A DNA stretch of 64,000 bases from Termitomyces sp. T153 (Eukaryota > Basidiomycota > Agaricomycetes > Agaricales > Lyophyllaceae). The position numbers were made by a program, and so were the translations under genes. The notes under the pieces are model-generated. The model did not search any database. It was not told the origin of the DNA and saw only the letters and a list, made by a program, of their open reading frames with translations. Below are positions 55,110 to 64,000 of the stretch, piece by piece; the stretch's first letter is position 1; every line of letters starts with the position of its first letter. The stretch is from contig JACKQL020000112.1 in assembly GCA_018296165.2 (NCBI GenBank), forward strand, positions 84,075-148,074. Reading direction: 5' to 3'.

Positions 55110-56760
55110 GTGGACCAAAAAGTCCAAACAGTACCAAGCTATATTCCAGACCCTGAAGGACAAGTATTCTGCCCCATTATTTTGCCAACATTGTCACCAT
55201 TACCTTTAAATCCACCACACCTGAAAGACTTTATGTACTTGGCAAAGTTATCAAAGGACAGGCTTGACCAGATTCTCAACAAGATTCCAGTGGGATTTTT
55301 GAAGGAAAGGGAAAGAGACCTGTTGGTGTACCTGATTGGGAACAAGGAAGAGGTACTAGCATTTGAGGACTCAGAACTCACCAAAGTACTTTGACAACTA
55401 CAAAATTCCAGTTATCAAACATACTTCATGGGTCCAGCAACTAATTTGCATTTCAAAAGCAATAGAAGGCTGAGTTAGAGAGGCATTATTAGTGCAGAAG
55501 AGGGTGGAGAAGTTTGAAACATTGATGACATCATACAAGTCCAGGATATTTGCTGTCACAGAGAAGAATGGGATATGGATATTTCAAGATGTTCAAGAAC
55601 TGAATAAAGTGATGATTTGAGATTCTGCCTTACCACCTTGAGTTGATGACTTTGCAGAAGGATTTGTGCAGAAGGTGGCATATGGACTCTGTGACTTATT
55701 TGCAGGTTATTATAAGAGGCAATTGGCTATGAAATCAAGACTGTTTACAATGTTTGGATGCATTCTGGGGGCAAGGCAGGGGACTACTTTGCCACAGGGA
55801 GCAACAAACTCAATGCCAGAATTTCAGAAATGCATAGATCATATGATCCAGGAGGAGAAGGAGGTATGATAATGAAGAAATTGGACCAGGAATCAGGAGA
55901 GCACTTTAGAAATATGCAACAACATTAATTCTTTGTGCAGTTTATAGAAGTAGGGATAACTGCATTAGGAAAGAAGTTAATCCTAGAAATGCCTATGTTG
56001 AACATTGTGGAGATTGTAGTATTGATGGATGGATGGCACTTGGAGCAAGGACTGGGTATGAGGATTGAAAAGTGGCCAAGACCTCTGGAAGTCACAGATG
56101 TGAGATCCTTTCTAGGAACAGCAGGGGTGGGGTGGAAATGGATAGGGAACTTCTTGCTGATTGCAAAGCCTCCAGAAAAAGAATTGTATTTTGATGAGGA
56201 AGAAGAGAAGTCAATGGAAATGTTGAAAAGGTTGGTAATGACAGTCCCAGTTCTAATCATAGTCAAATGTGAAGCAGTGTGGAAACACAAAGACAGATAC
56301 ACTACTGAGGGAGGATATGGATGGGCTGGTTGTGGTGGCAGTGGACTCATGTAAAAATGGATCTGAGTGGATACTATAGCAATATCAAAGGAAGGAGAAG
56401 AAACTGGCTTTGTTTGGGTCCTGCATGTTTAACAAAACAGAGTCAATATACTCTGAACCTGAGTGCAAGTTGTATGGATTATTTTTGGGCATTGAAAGTG
56501 TTCAGGCATAGAGTGTGGAAATCTATTTTGTGTTGGACATAGATGCAAAGTTCTTGATGGAAATGATCCAAAATCTGGCTCCAATGAGTTGGTGAATCCT
56601 CTACATCACCTTGTTTGATTTCAAATTGAAACATGTGTCAGCACAATTGCACCAGGGGCCAGATGGACTACTGAGGAAGAAGGCTGATGAAGATTCAGAG
56701 GGATCAGACACAGAGGAGTTCTTGAATCAGTTTGTGGGGTAGGGACAAGGATTGCTTGTC
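55110..56760 (+). pseudogene. Gypsy-6 reverse transcriptase and RNase H
   Basis: The thumb-proximal entry (FLKERERDLLVYLIGNKEEV), fingers (YGLCDLFAGYYKRQLAMKS) and LPQGATNSMPEFQKCIDHM are visible. The sequence then passes from QEEKEV (55867) almost directly to ESGEHFRNMQ (55895), so the block with YxDD is deleted. ITALGKKL and VTDVRSFLGTAGV mark the connection. RNase H is degraded at about 56200-56740. Confidence 0.75.
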
Positions 56761-57197
56761 CATTTTGTGAACAGAGCTTCTGCATGGGCCTTAAATAACA
56801 ACAGAGAACCTGACATGGGAACAACTACATTCAAGAATTTGGGAGTGCACATCTGACAAACACCCTTGACTCATATATCACATATGCCACAAGCACCACA
56901 GCAATGTATATGACCTCATTTGGGAAGGCTGTAAATAGAAGAATAGGAGATTTGAGAAGGGATGAATGGAGTTTGACAGATGTTGATGAAAGAGAAGATC
57001 AGACAGGTTCTCTTATCAAACAATCATTGCTTAGTACCACAGGTTTCCTGGTTTATTTGTGCCAAGAGTTCACAAGAAGGAAGGAATGTATAAAGGAAGA
57101 GATGGAGGTTTTATGGGAGAGAGAAATGGTCACAATGGAGATCTCTATTTATAGGTGAGGCAATGGGGGTTGGGCACATGGAAGAAGGACAAAACAA

Positions 57198-57776
57198 GTG
57201 GAGATTGAGAATCACAAAACTGAGCTGGTATGCACTAAACACAAGTTTGGGATAGAGGATGGGGAGCCAGAAGTAATATGGGTGGACATTAAGAGGTATT
57301 TGAAGGAGTTTATGGTGCCATTCAGGTGCAGGATGGAAAACAAAAGAAAAGTGTTCATTAAATTGACAAAGAGGTTTTGCTTGTATGACAATTGGCTATG
57401 GCTGGTGCCAGCCAAAGGAAGGCAGCCTAGGTTGGTTATTGAAGGTGAGGAGAGGAGAAAAGAGCTAGTGGTGGGAGCACACAACAATGCAGGACACTGA
57501 GGTTGAGATGCAACATATAAAATACCAAGTGACCAATTCTACAGGCCAAACTTGTACAATGATGTTGTGTATTTTGTATGATTTTTCAACATATGTCAGC
57601 TCCAGTTAAGAAATAGGCCAAGGGTTGCATTCTTGCTAACATGGAGCACTGCTATTCTGGATGGTTATGGAGGAAAGAAGTACCTGTTACAAGGAATGGA
57701 GCCTGTGATTGGTTGGCCTGAGGCAAAATCATCAAGAAAGGCAGACTCAATAGCATGGGAAAGGTTCATGTACAAA
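57198..57776 (+). pseudogene. Gypsy-6 integrase, part 1
   Basis: The HHCC finger (AHNNAGH ... DATYKIPSDQFYRPNLYND ... CQLQ) is at about 57478-57610. TWSTAIL is followed directly by DGYGGKKYLLQGMEP near 57650; the segment with the first catalytic Asp looks deleted. The reading stops at WERFMYKD, where the YR element is inserted. Confidence 0.78.
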
Positions 57777-58084
57777 GATAAATCAATCAAAAACATTTGA
57801 TCAAGGTCTACATAAGCAACACAACCCTTGATCACAATGCATCGCATCCCCTGGCCATATCACATTGCTTTGTAGCATTGTCAATAATGGCCCATTGTCT
57901 CTCATTCTCACTGTTTTGACATTGTATATATAGTTATTTTCTCCTTACTCCCAACTTGTCCTGCTTCCTTTCCATACTCACACAGAGCTTGTCAGGTTTG
58001 TTATAATACATATGTCCTGCTTCCTTTCCATACTCCATACTCACACAGAGCTTGTCAGTCCTTTGGACTCAGCTTTTGTTTTCT
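57777..58084 (+). repeat. YR element repeat A1
   Basis: AAATCAATCAAAAACATTTG ... CTTTTGTTTTCT is repeated at 62134-62434. A1 has a short extra TACTCCA. Differences are mostly CA/TG or C/T transitions. TATATATAG near 57925 may serve the promoter. Confidence 0.92.
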
Positions 58085-59142
58085 GCAGGACATAATTTCC
58101 TCTTTTCAGCAGGCAACACATCTACATTGGGTCATCTTTGCCTACCAAATGGTTGGTTTGCTCCAACAAACCACCACCCATCACCCCTGTCCCCAGCTCC
58201 CTCATTGCCTTCTTCAGGCTTACCATCACTCACTCCATCCCCAATGCTACTACCCACTATGCTCAGTGCTGATCAGCCATTCTCCAGCCCCAGTGATCTG
58301 GAGCCACTACAATCACAAGACCCACCTACACAGAGCAATGATGCTGTGCTTGCAGGCATGATGACCATGTTGCATGCATTTGCTGTGTTGGCAAATCAAT
58401 TGCCAGGTCTCACATCATCCTTTGCAGCAAGCATGCAAGGGACTCAAGCCAACCCCCCACTGTCATTCCCAGCCTTTGTCTCAACTGATCAGTCTCCTGC
58501 TGGTAAGTCACTACCTGCACTCTTTTCTGCCATTGAGACAAGTTTGCTCTTGGACATTGCTTGTCACAAGTTCTGCCCCATGGATCTCTGCAAGCTCAAT
58601 CCTGCATCAAAATTCAGGCGTGCTGACATGGATTGTACAGATTCCAACAGCTCACAGATGACTGGAACCAAGGACTACCCAGCCCTCCACAATCTTCTCA
58701 TACCCCTCTCTACCTACTTCTCTATCTTGCAGGCCTTCATGGCATCATCTGGTGATGCTCATGCAATGTTTATAATTGGTCATGGTGCTGCAAGGTACCT
58801 TTCACACTTGATGACACTTAATCAAAAGTATGAATGGTCAGCAGTGCTCCAATATCATATTCATTTCCATCTCAACTGTCAGCAGGAACTGATCACAGGT
58901 TCATATGCAGGTTGGGCTAGACTGGACAAAATGCTCTTGACCAAATTCTGCCTCAGGAATATGAGAGCACCAAGTACCTTGTGCAAGTCAGTGGGCAAGC
59001 AGGAGCAGGACATAAGTGTGGAACCTGCTTCAGGTATAACAAGGGCACCTGTACTGCATTACATTGCCCTGATAATCACATTCACAAGTGCCATAAATGT
59101 GGTAGCAAGGATGACCCAGAAAAAGACTGCAAGAAGACCTGA
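58052..59142 (+). pseudogene. YR element ORF1 (gag-like, Cys/His-rich)
   Basis: A Pro/Ser-rich N-terminus is followed by a helical region (SYAGWARLDKMLLTKF near 58900). Around 58940 the coding sense shifts frame and continues as GHKCGTCFRYNKGTC and HKCHKCGSKDD to a stop at 59139-59141, a Cys/His-rich finger typical of gag-like proteins. A single indel near 58940 would explain the break. Confidence 0.75.
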
Positions 59143-59349
59143 AAGTAAGCCCCAGCAGGCTTGGTGCCCACCATACAGGTCTTCTCTCCAGCACTGGCTT
59201 CTTTGTCTCCTTGTCTCCCCATTAAGTTCACACCTAACCTTCCTCACTTGTATCTCTTCCCACCTGGTCTGCCACCACCACCGTGCCCTAACACAGATCC
59301 CCAATGTAATTCTGTGCACCCCTCGCTCCTCTCCCAGTCCCCAGTCCAG

Positions 59350-60906
59350 TCACTCCTAGTCATCAAGGCCTGGCAATACTACTTACATGATTATCCTAAC
59401 CCTGACTTTGTATCCACTATCCTCAATATAATTGATTCTGGTGCAAATATTGGATTTATTGGTGAAAATCACTCCCAATTGTGCAGAAATCTCAAGTCTG
59501 CTCTTGATGTCAAAGCATTCATTGATGCTTCCATACATTCCCTAGTCAAACAATCTCACGCTATAGGCCCCTTTGATGCTCCACTTCTCCCAGACTCTCA
59601 CTGCTTGCTGCTGGGCACAGTAATCTGTAAGAGGAAGCCAGGGAAACTCTGCCTAATCAATCATCTGTCATGGCTGGAGGGACTGTCAGTTAATGATGGC
59701 ATTCCAGACAGCAAAGGCCACATTTCTTATGACATGTTTGCATGCGCACTCAAGGACCTTCGAAGGCTTGGCCACAGTGCACTAATGGCCAAACTTGATC
59801 CTAAAGATGCTTTCCACCACATCCCCATATGACCCAAAGACTGGCACCTCTTAGGCTTTTGATGGGGCTCAAAACTTTACTATCTTATTGTATTGGTGTT
59901 CAGTCTCAAGTCCGCACCATATATATTTAACCTCTTTGCTGAGGCTCTGCACTGGATCATCCAGCACCACATACTGGCCTCACTCTACCATTATCTAGAT
60001 GATTTCCTGCTTATATTCTCTCTCCTATTGCCCCCCTCAACACCAAATGCCACCATCAAGTGGGTATCAAGTCTTGGAAGGGAGCTGGGGCTCTCCTTCC
60101 AGGATTCTAAGACCATTTGGCCAACAACTGAGCTTGAGTTCCTTGACCTCAAAATTGACTCAGTGGCTATGGAGGCACACCTTCCCTGAGACAAGCTAGT
60201 TTTCTTGGAGGAGCTGCTAGATGCATGGTCATCAAAGTGCAAGTGTTCCCTCCTTGAGCTGCAGGAGCTTACAGGCTTCTTACAGTTTACCTCCCAAGTC
60301 ATACCCCATTGCCAGACATTTCTCCACCACTTATTTGATTTTGCTGGCTCTTTCAAGTCCTCATTTGCCATGTGCCACATGCCCAGGGCAGCAGCAGCTG
60401 ACATCCACTGGTGGTGAACATTTAGCACACAGTGGAATGGTATCATGCTCATATCTCCCTCTTGTCCCTCAGTCTCCATTCACACAGATGCTAGTGGTCA
60501 CAAAGGCATGGGAGGAGTCATTTCAGATCAATGGTTCTCTGCTCACATTCCTTGACACTTTTGCAACTCCAATATCCAATTCAAGGAGATCTATGTGGTT
60601 TTGCATGCAATCTTATGCTGGGGAGATGCATGGAAGGGGCACCACATCACATTCTTTTGTGATAATTCTGCCATAGTAGCTTGGCTCAACTCAGGGACAG
60701 CAAACTCAGTCCACAGCATGCAGGTCTTAAGGACCATTGTCATGCTTGCAGCTTGTCTTGATATTTCTTTCTCTTCAGTTTGGATTCCCACTGAGGAGAA
60801 CACACTTGCTGATGCCACTTCCCATTTCAGTACAACAGATTATTCAAGCTTGCACCACACCTCCCTCACACCCCCTCATTGTGGAAGTCCCACCTCATTG
60901 GTATGA
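59350..60906 (+). pseudogene. YR element reverse transcriptase and RNase H
   Basis: One frame is kept throughout. The palm shows KLDPKDAFHHIPI (about 59790) and YLDDFLLIF (about 59992), both catalytic motifs intact. RNase H shows HTDASGHKGMGGV (60480), FKEIYVVLHA (60580), FFCDNSAIVAWLN (60655) and ADATSH (60813), the four acidic residues intact. Only stop codons break it (59830-59832, 60187-60189, 60415-60417 and others). Confidence 0.88.
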
Positions 60907-61931
60907 AACACATGCTAACCTCTCACCTCAAGCAGCATTCTACCTCTGGCATGGACTGGCTGCCAGCACCAGGAAATCCTACTCTACAAGTCAAAGATCC
61001 TTTATTGACTTCTGCCATCTCAACCCCAATGTGCTTAGTGAACTAGGCCACTATCTCCCAGCCACAGACTGAGCCATTGTCAAATGGGTCTGCTCCCTGG
61101 GAGACCATGCCCTCCAACCAAAAACTATCAAAAGCTACCTTGCTGCAGTGTGCTCCCTCCATGTCAATGAAGGGCTCCCCTTCAACATATGCAAATCTGA
61201 GATGGTCTGCAGAGTCATCTGAGGTATTAAGCACTAACATGGAGAGCACAAATGCAACCCTAAGCAACCAATTACCCTTGATATCCTCCAGAGGCTCATG
61301 TCTGTTGCCAGCAACATTACCAAACCTTTCAAGGCCTCCTTCAATGCAGCATGCAAGTCCACATGGGCAGGATTTCTCCGCTGCAGGGAATTTATGCTAG
61401 GACAAGGCAAAAAGTTTAGCCCTGCATCCCATCTCACACAGGGATGTGTCACATTCCTCCCATCCTTTGACTCTCCCTCCCATGTAAGGATTGATCTTCC
61501 AGCTTCCAAGACAGACCCCTTCTGTAAAGGTACTTCAATTTTACTTGCTAAAGCCCCTGCTGGATCCTCCACATGCCCCATTTCAGCTCTCCATAATATG
61601 TTTATTGTTGACCCAAAGCCACATGATCACCCCCTCTTTACAAACCCAGCTGGCTCCCCCCTCTCACAAGAAGTGTTCATCACAATGCTCAGACATCACC
61701 TTGAATGCAACATCGATCCATCAAAGTTCATGGGCCACAGCTGCAGCCACAGTAGGTTATGCCAATCATGAAATTCAACTCCTTGGTCAATGGCACAGCA
61801 ATGCCTACAAGCTTTACATTGATTTACCTCATGAGCATATCCTGGGTCTCTCTGCATGCCTGCATCTGGCTGCTTCTCATGCTTCCAATTTTGAGCCTCT
61901 GTCTCTTCTGTTTGCTCCTCCCATAACTTGA
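60737..61931 (+). pseudogene. YR element tyrosine recombinase
   Basis: It is encoded in the frame after that of reverse transcriptase and overlaps its end. STRKSYSTSQRSFIDFC starts the core-binding domain near 60963. WAGFLRCREFM (about 61362) carries the first catalytic Arg. The His-x-x-Arg box reads GHSCSHS (about 61730), followed by a frame change; a deletion of about a dozen bases there seems to have removed the Arg. LGQWHSNAYKLYIDL (about 61783) holds the last motif with the nucleophilic Tyr. Stops at 61070-61072 and near 61218 and 61230 also break it. Confidence 0.85.
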
Positions 61932-62133
61932 GCATGGTCTCCCTTGGGATTTTTCTCTTGGGAGCCATGTGAGAGAGCAAAGGCAACCAAATAAACTTTA
62001 TTTGCCTGCAAAAACACCAAGCTGTTAGACTCATGCCTTATGCAAAAGAAACTCTGGCTTCAACAACACCCTCCTTCCTCAATACTCTTCTTGATCTTCA
62101 TATCCCACTTGTTTTGCACAGTGAGCCAACATA
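61927..62133 (+). repeat. YR element repeat B1
   Basis: CTTGAGCATGGTCTCCCTTG ... GTTTTGCACAGTGAGCCAACATAG matches 62523-62638 but carries about 90 extra bases (62011-62100) absent from B2. It joins A2 directly at GATGAATC. Confidence 0.88.
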
Positions 62134-62638
62134 GATGAATCAATCAAAAACATTTGATTGAGGTCTATGTAAGTGACATGACCCTTGATCACAACACATC
62201 ATGTCCCCTGGCCATATCACATTGCTTTGTAGCATTGTTGATAATGGCCCATTGTCTCTCATTCTCACTGTTTGGACATTGTATATATAGTTATTTTCTC
62301 CTTACTCCCAACTCATCCTGCTTCCTTTTCATACTCACACAGAGCTTGTCAGGTTTGTTATAATACATATGTCCTGCTTCCTTTCTGTACTCACACAGAG
62401 CTTGTCAGTCCTTTGGACTTGGCTTTTGTTTTCTCCCACCCCTCTTATCCACTTACCCCTCTCCTTTCTATTCCCTTTCTGTTATTTAGCACACATCTTG
62501 TTTAGTACTTTGCCTGTGCTGGCTTGAGCATGGTCTCCCTTGGGATTTTTCTCTTGGGAGCTGTGCGAGAGAGCAAAGGCAACTGAATAAACTTTCTTTG
62601 CCTACATCCCACTTGTTTTGCACAGTGAGCTAACATAG
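62134..62638 (+). repeat. YR element repeats A2 and B2
   Basis: A2 is 62134-62434 and B2 is 62523-62638; 88 bp of pyrimidine-rich DNA separate them. B2 ends CTAACATAG, after which Gypsy-6 integrase resumes with AAATCATATG. AATAAACTTT (about 62586) may act as the poly(A) signal. Confidence 0.88.
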
Positions 62639-63393
62639 AAATCATATGTTGGGTGGTCATATCCCCACCTTTATCACTGATGGCAGGAAAGGGTTCCTGG
62701 GAGTGGCAGAATATGTGTATTGGCAGTATGGGATTACAATTATTATTTCCTTGCCTTATTGTTCAGAAGGAAATGGGATCATTGAAAAAGGCCACAGAAC
62801 ATTGTGCAATTATGATCCTTAGGGTGTGTGGTAGAGATTCAAATAAATGGCTGCTTTTTGTGGAAGCTGGGCTCTTAGCAATGAGGACAACTGCATCTCA
62901 AATGACTGGATACTCACCATACTTCCTTCTATATGGTCAGCACCCATATTTTGCATTCAATATGACTGATATCACATGGGAGGCTCTTGACTGGGATCAA
63001 ATTATGTCAACAGAGGATTTGCTGGCAACAAGAATGAAATAGTTGGTGAGAAGAGATGAGAAACTTGTGGTGGTGTTGGAAAGGCAAAAGGAGGCAAGGA
63101 AGAAGGCTGTGGCAACATTCAATGAGAAGTTTAGGAAGTTTTTATCACGAGGGGAATCTGCTGTAGGAACATGGGTGCCAGTCCATGAGACCTGGTTGGA
63201 GGGGCAAAAGGGACACAAATTTGCACTCACGTGGATGGGTCCTTTCATTGTTTGTCAAAAATTGAAGGACACCACATATCAATTGAGCAAATTGGATGGG
63301 ACAGTCAGGAGGGAGTTGGTTAGGCCATGTATTTGGCAGATGACAGGTCCTCAGATTCCAACCAGCGAGGCGGGAAGATCCTGTCTATGCTAA
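62639..63393 (+). pseudogene. Gypsy-6 integrase, part 2
   Basis: The sequence continues IICW, then PTFITDG (second Asp, near 62680) and GNGIIEKGHRTLC (Glu, near 62785) in shifting frames. The C-terminal region reads cleanly at 62813-63393 (RTTASQMTGYSPYFLLYGQH, VGTWVPVHETWLEGQKG). A TAG at 63040-63042 lies in frame with both halves. Confidence 0.8.
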
Positions 63394-63572
63394 TCCAGAC
63401 TTAGAGTTTATTGATGAAAGGAGTATAAGACACAATGGGCGATTCTTGACATTTGGGGAGGTCTGCAGTGATGATATTTCCCCTCTCTCGCCTATCTGAA
63501 CGTAGGATGGTTGATGGAGGAGTGCAAGGAAAGATAATGACAATGGGGTCATTGTCAAAGGCCTGCCTAATC

Positions 63573-64000
63573 TGTGGTAGGACAGAGAGGTGTACAGAAG
63601 GAAATGGGCTGAGTGTGGACTTACATGAGTACTGGAAAATACTATGGGAGGGAGGGTCAAAGTGCGAGTATGACTGGAATCAGAAGAATGGGGAAGATAA
63701 ATGGATAATGTAACAAACAAAAGGAGGGAATGGTTTATGGATGGGGGAAGGGGAGCAAGAGGGATTCTTGGAGGGATGGAAGCAAAAGACGCCATAACCG
63801 GAAGTAACAAAGTAATTGAGAAACAGTGTGGCAAATGGGAGGGAAATGATGATAAAGAAGGGGACTGAGGGAAGAGAAAAGAAGAAAGCAATGATCAAAC
63901 GAGGAGAATAACTTGGAAATAAGGTTTAAGGAGGGATCGACGATTGCCACATCACGTAGTATAAGGTATAGAAAGGACAACATTAGAGAGAATAAATAAT
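63573..64000 (+). repeat. Gypsy-6 3' LTR, incomplete at the window edge
   Basis: TGTGGTAGGACAGAGAGG starts the right LTR. After about 50 bp it no longer follows the left copy. It keeps several CpGs (GACGCC, ACCGG, GGGATCGACG), unlike the rest of the element. TATAAGGTATAG (63959-63970) could hold the TATA box. Confidence 0.6.

Larger units (their letters stand above)
57777..62638 (+). mobile_element. Ngaro/PAT-type tyrosine-recombinase retrotransposon with split direct repeats
   Basis: The order is A1 (57777-58084), gag-like frame, reverse transcriptase/RNase H, tyrosine recombinase, B1 (61927-62133), A2 (62134-62434), B2 (62523-62638). A1/A2 and B1/B2 are direct repeats, the split direct repeat plan that defines Ngaro and PAT groups of DIRS-order elements; there is no DDE integrase. 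The element sits between MYKD and EIICW of Gypsy-6 integrase without obvious loss of target bases or a target duplication, as expected for recombinase-mediated insertion. Confidence 0.92.
52098..64000 (+). mobile_element. Gypsy-6: Ty3/gypsy retrotransposon, split by a YR element
   Basis: Gag, protease, reverse transcriptase, RNase H and integrase lie in order on the plus strand. TGTGGTAGGACAGAG at 52098 and at 63573 marks the two LTR starts; about 50 bp align (to TTACAYRAG), including CA/TG pairs, then the copies part. The right LTR runs off the window. A 4.86 kb tyrosine-recombinase element (57777-62638) sits inside integrase. Confidence 0.85.

Noticed and set aside
1..64000. CRISPR arrays, bacterial operons, rRNA genes, telomere repeats
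   Set aside because: The repeats present are LTRs and split direct repeats; gene structure is eukaryotic with introns, and no regularly spaced short repeat or terminal simple repeat is seen.

Overview
The window looks like an Agaricomycete (basidiomycete) genome: host genes carry many 49-80 bp GT-AG introns, one belongs to a multi-pass membrane family typical of mushrooms, and the rest is a pile of LTR and tyrosine-recombinase retrotransposons. Nearly all transposon sequence is strongly CpG-depleted without being AT-rich. Paired LTRs show CA in one copy where the other has TG, so the depletion is best read as deamination of methylated CpG (or RIP-like CpG mutation). No element in the window has an intact coding region.

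Layout. 1-4250: 3' part of a Ty3/gypsy element (Gypsy-1, + strand) with a spliced unknown gene running antisense between pol and the presumed 3' LTR. 4876-14378: a Ty1/copia element (Copia-1, - strand) with both LTRs and a perfect GACAG target duplication, split by a chromodomain gypsy (Gypsy-2, + strand, about 7011-10925). 14397-14733: a diverged copia LTR. 15145-16500: a gag fragment of another gypsy. 16520-36524: two related gypsies on the - strand. Gypsy-4 (24977-35763, target duplication GCAAG) is inserted inside the 5' LTR of Gypsy-3, whose LTR resumes at 35769. Both code for two retropepsin domains in tandem and carry a + strand antisense gene between pol and the 3' LTR. 36530-39738: AT-rich, CpG-poor DNA with no recognisable gene. 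39744-40081: a solo copia LTR with target duplication TCCTG.

40100-50300 is a CpG-containing host island. It holds a Nudix hydrolase (40357-41366, +, five exons), a convergent 3-hydroxyanthranilate 3,4-dioxygenase (BNA1, 41882-42563, -, four exons, kynurenine-to-NAD pathway), a Ser/Thr/Pro-rich unknown protein (43223-44041, +), a decayed duplicate of the last Nudix exon (about 44375-44720), a ten-exon multi-pass membrane protein (45376-46841, +) and two small spliced unknown genes on the - strand (47770-48070 and 49210-49722). The Nudix, BNA1 and membrane protein models splice into uninterrupted proteins of 255, 174 and 314 residues.

50318-51463 is a solo LTR of the Gypsy-3/4 group (target duplication TTATC) that still keeps CpGs. 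52098-64000 is a further Ty3/gypsy (Gypsy-6, + strand, running off the window) whose integrase is split by a tyrosine-recombinase retrotransposon (57777-62638) with the A1...B1-A2-B2 split direct repeats of Ngaro/PAT-type elements.

The most unusual signals are the spliced antisense genes carried by gypsy elements, one with a C-x2-C-x6-C-x15-C-x2-C-x6-C array, the tandem retropepsins, and the loss of different catalytic blocks by small deletions in different elements.
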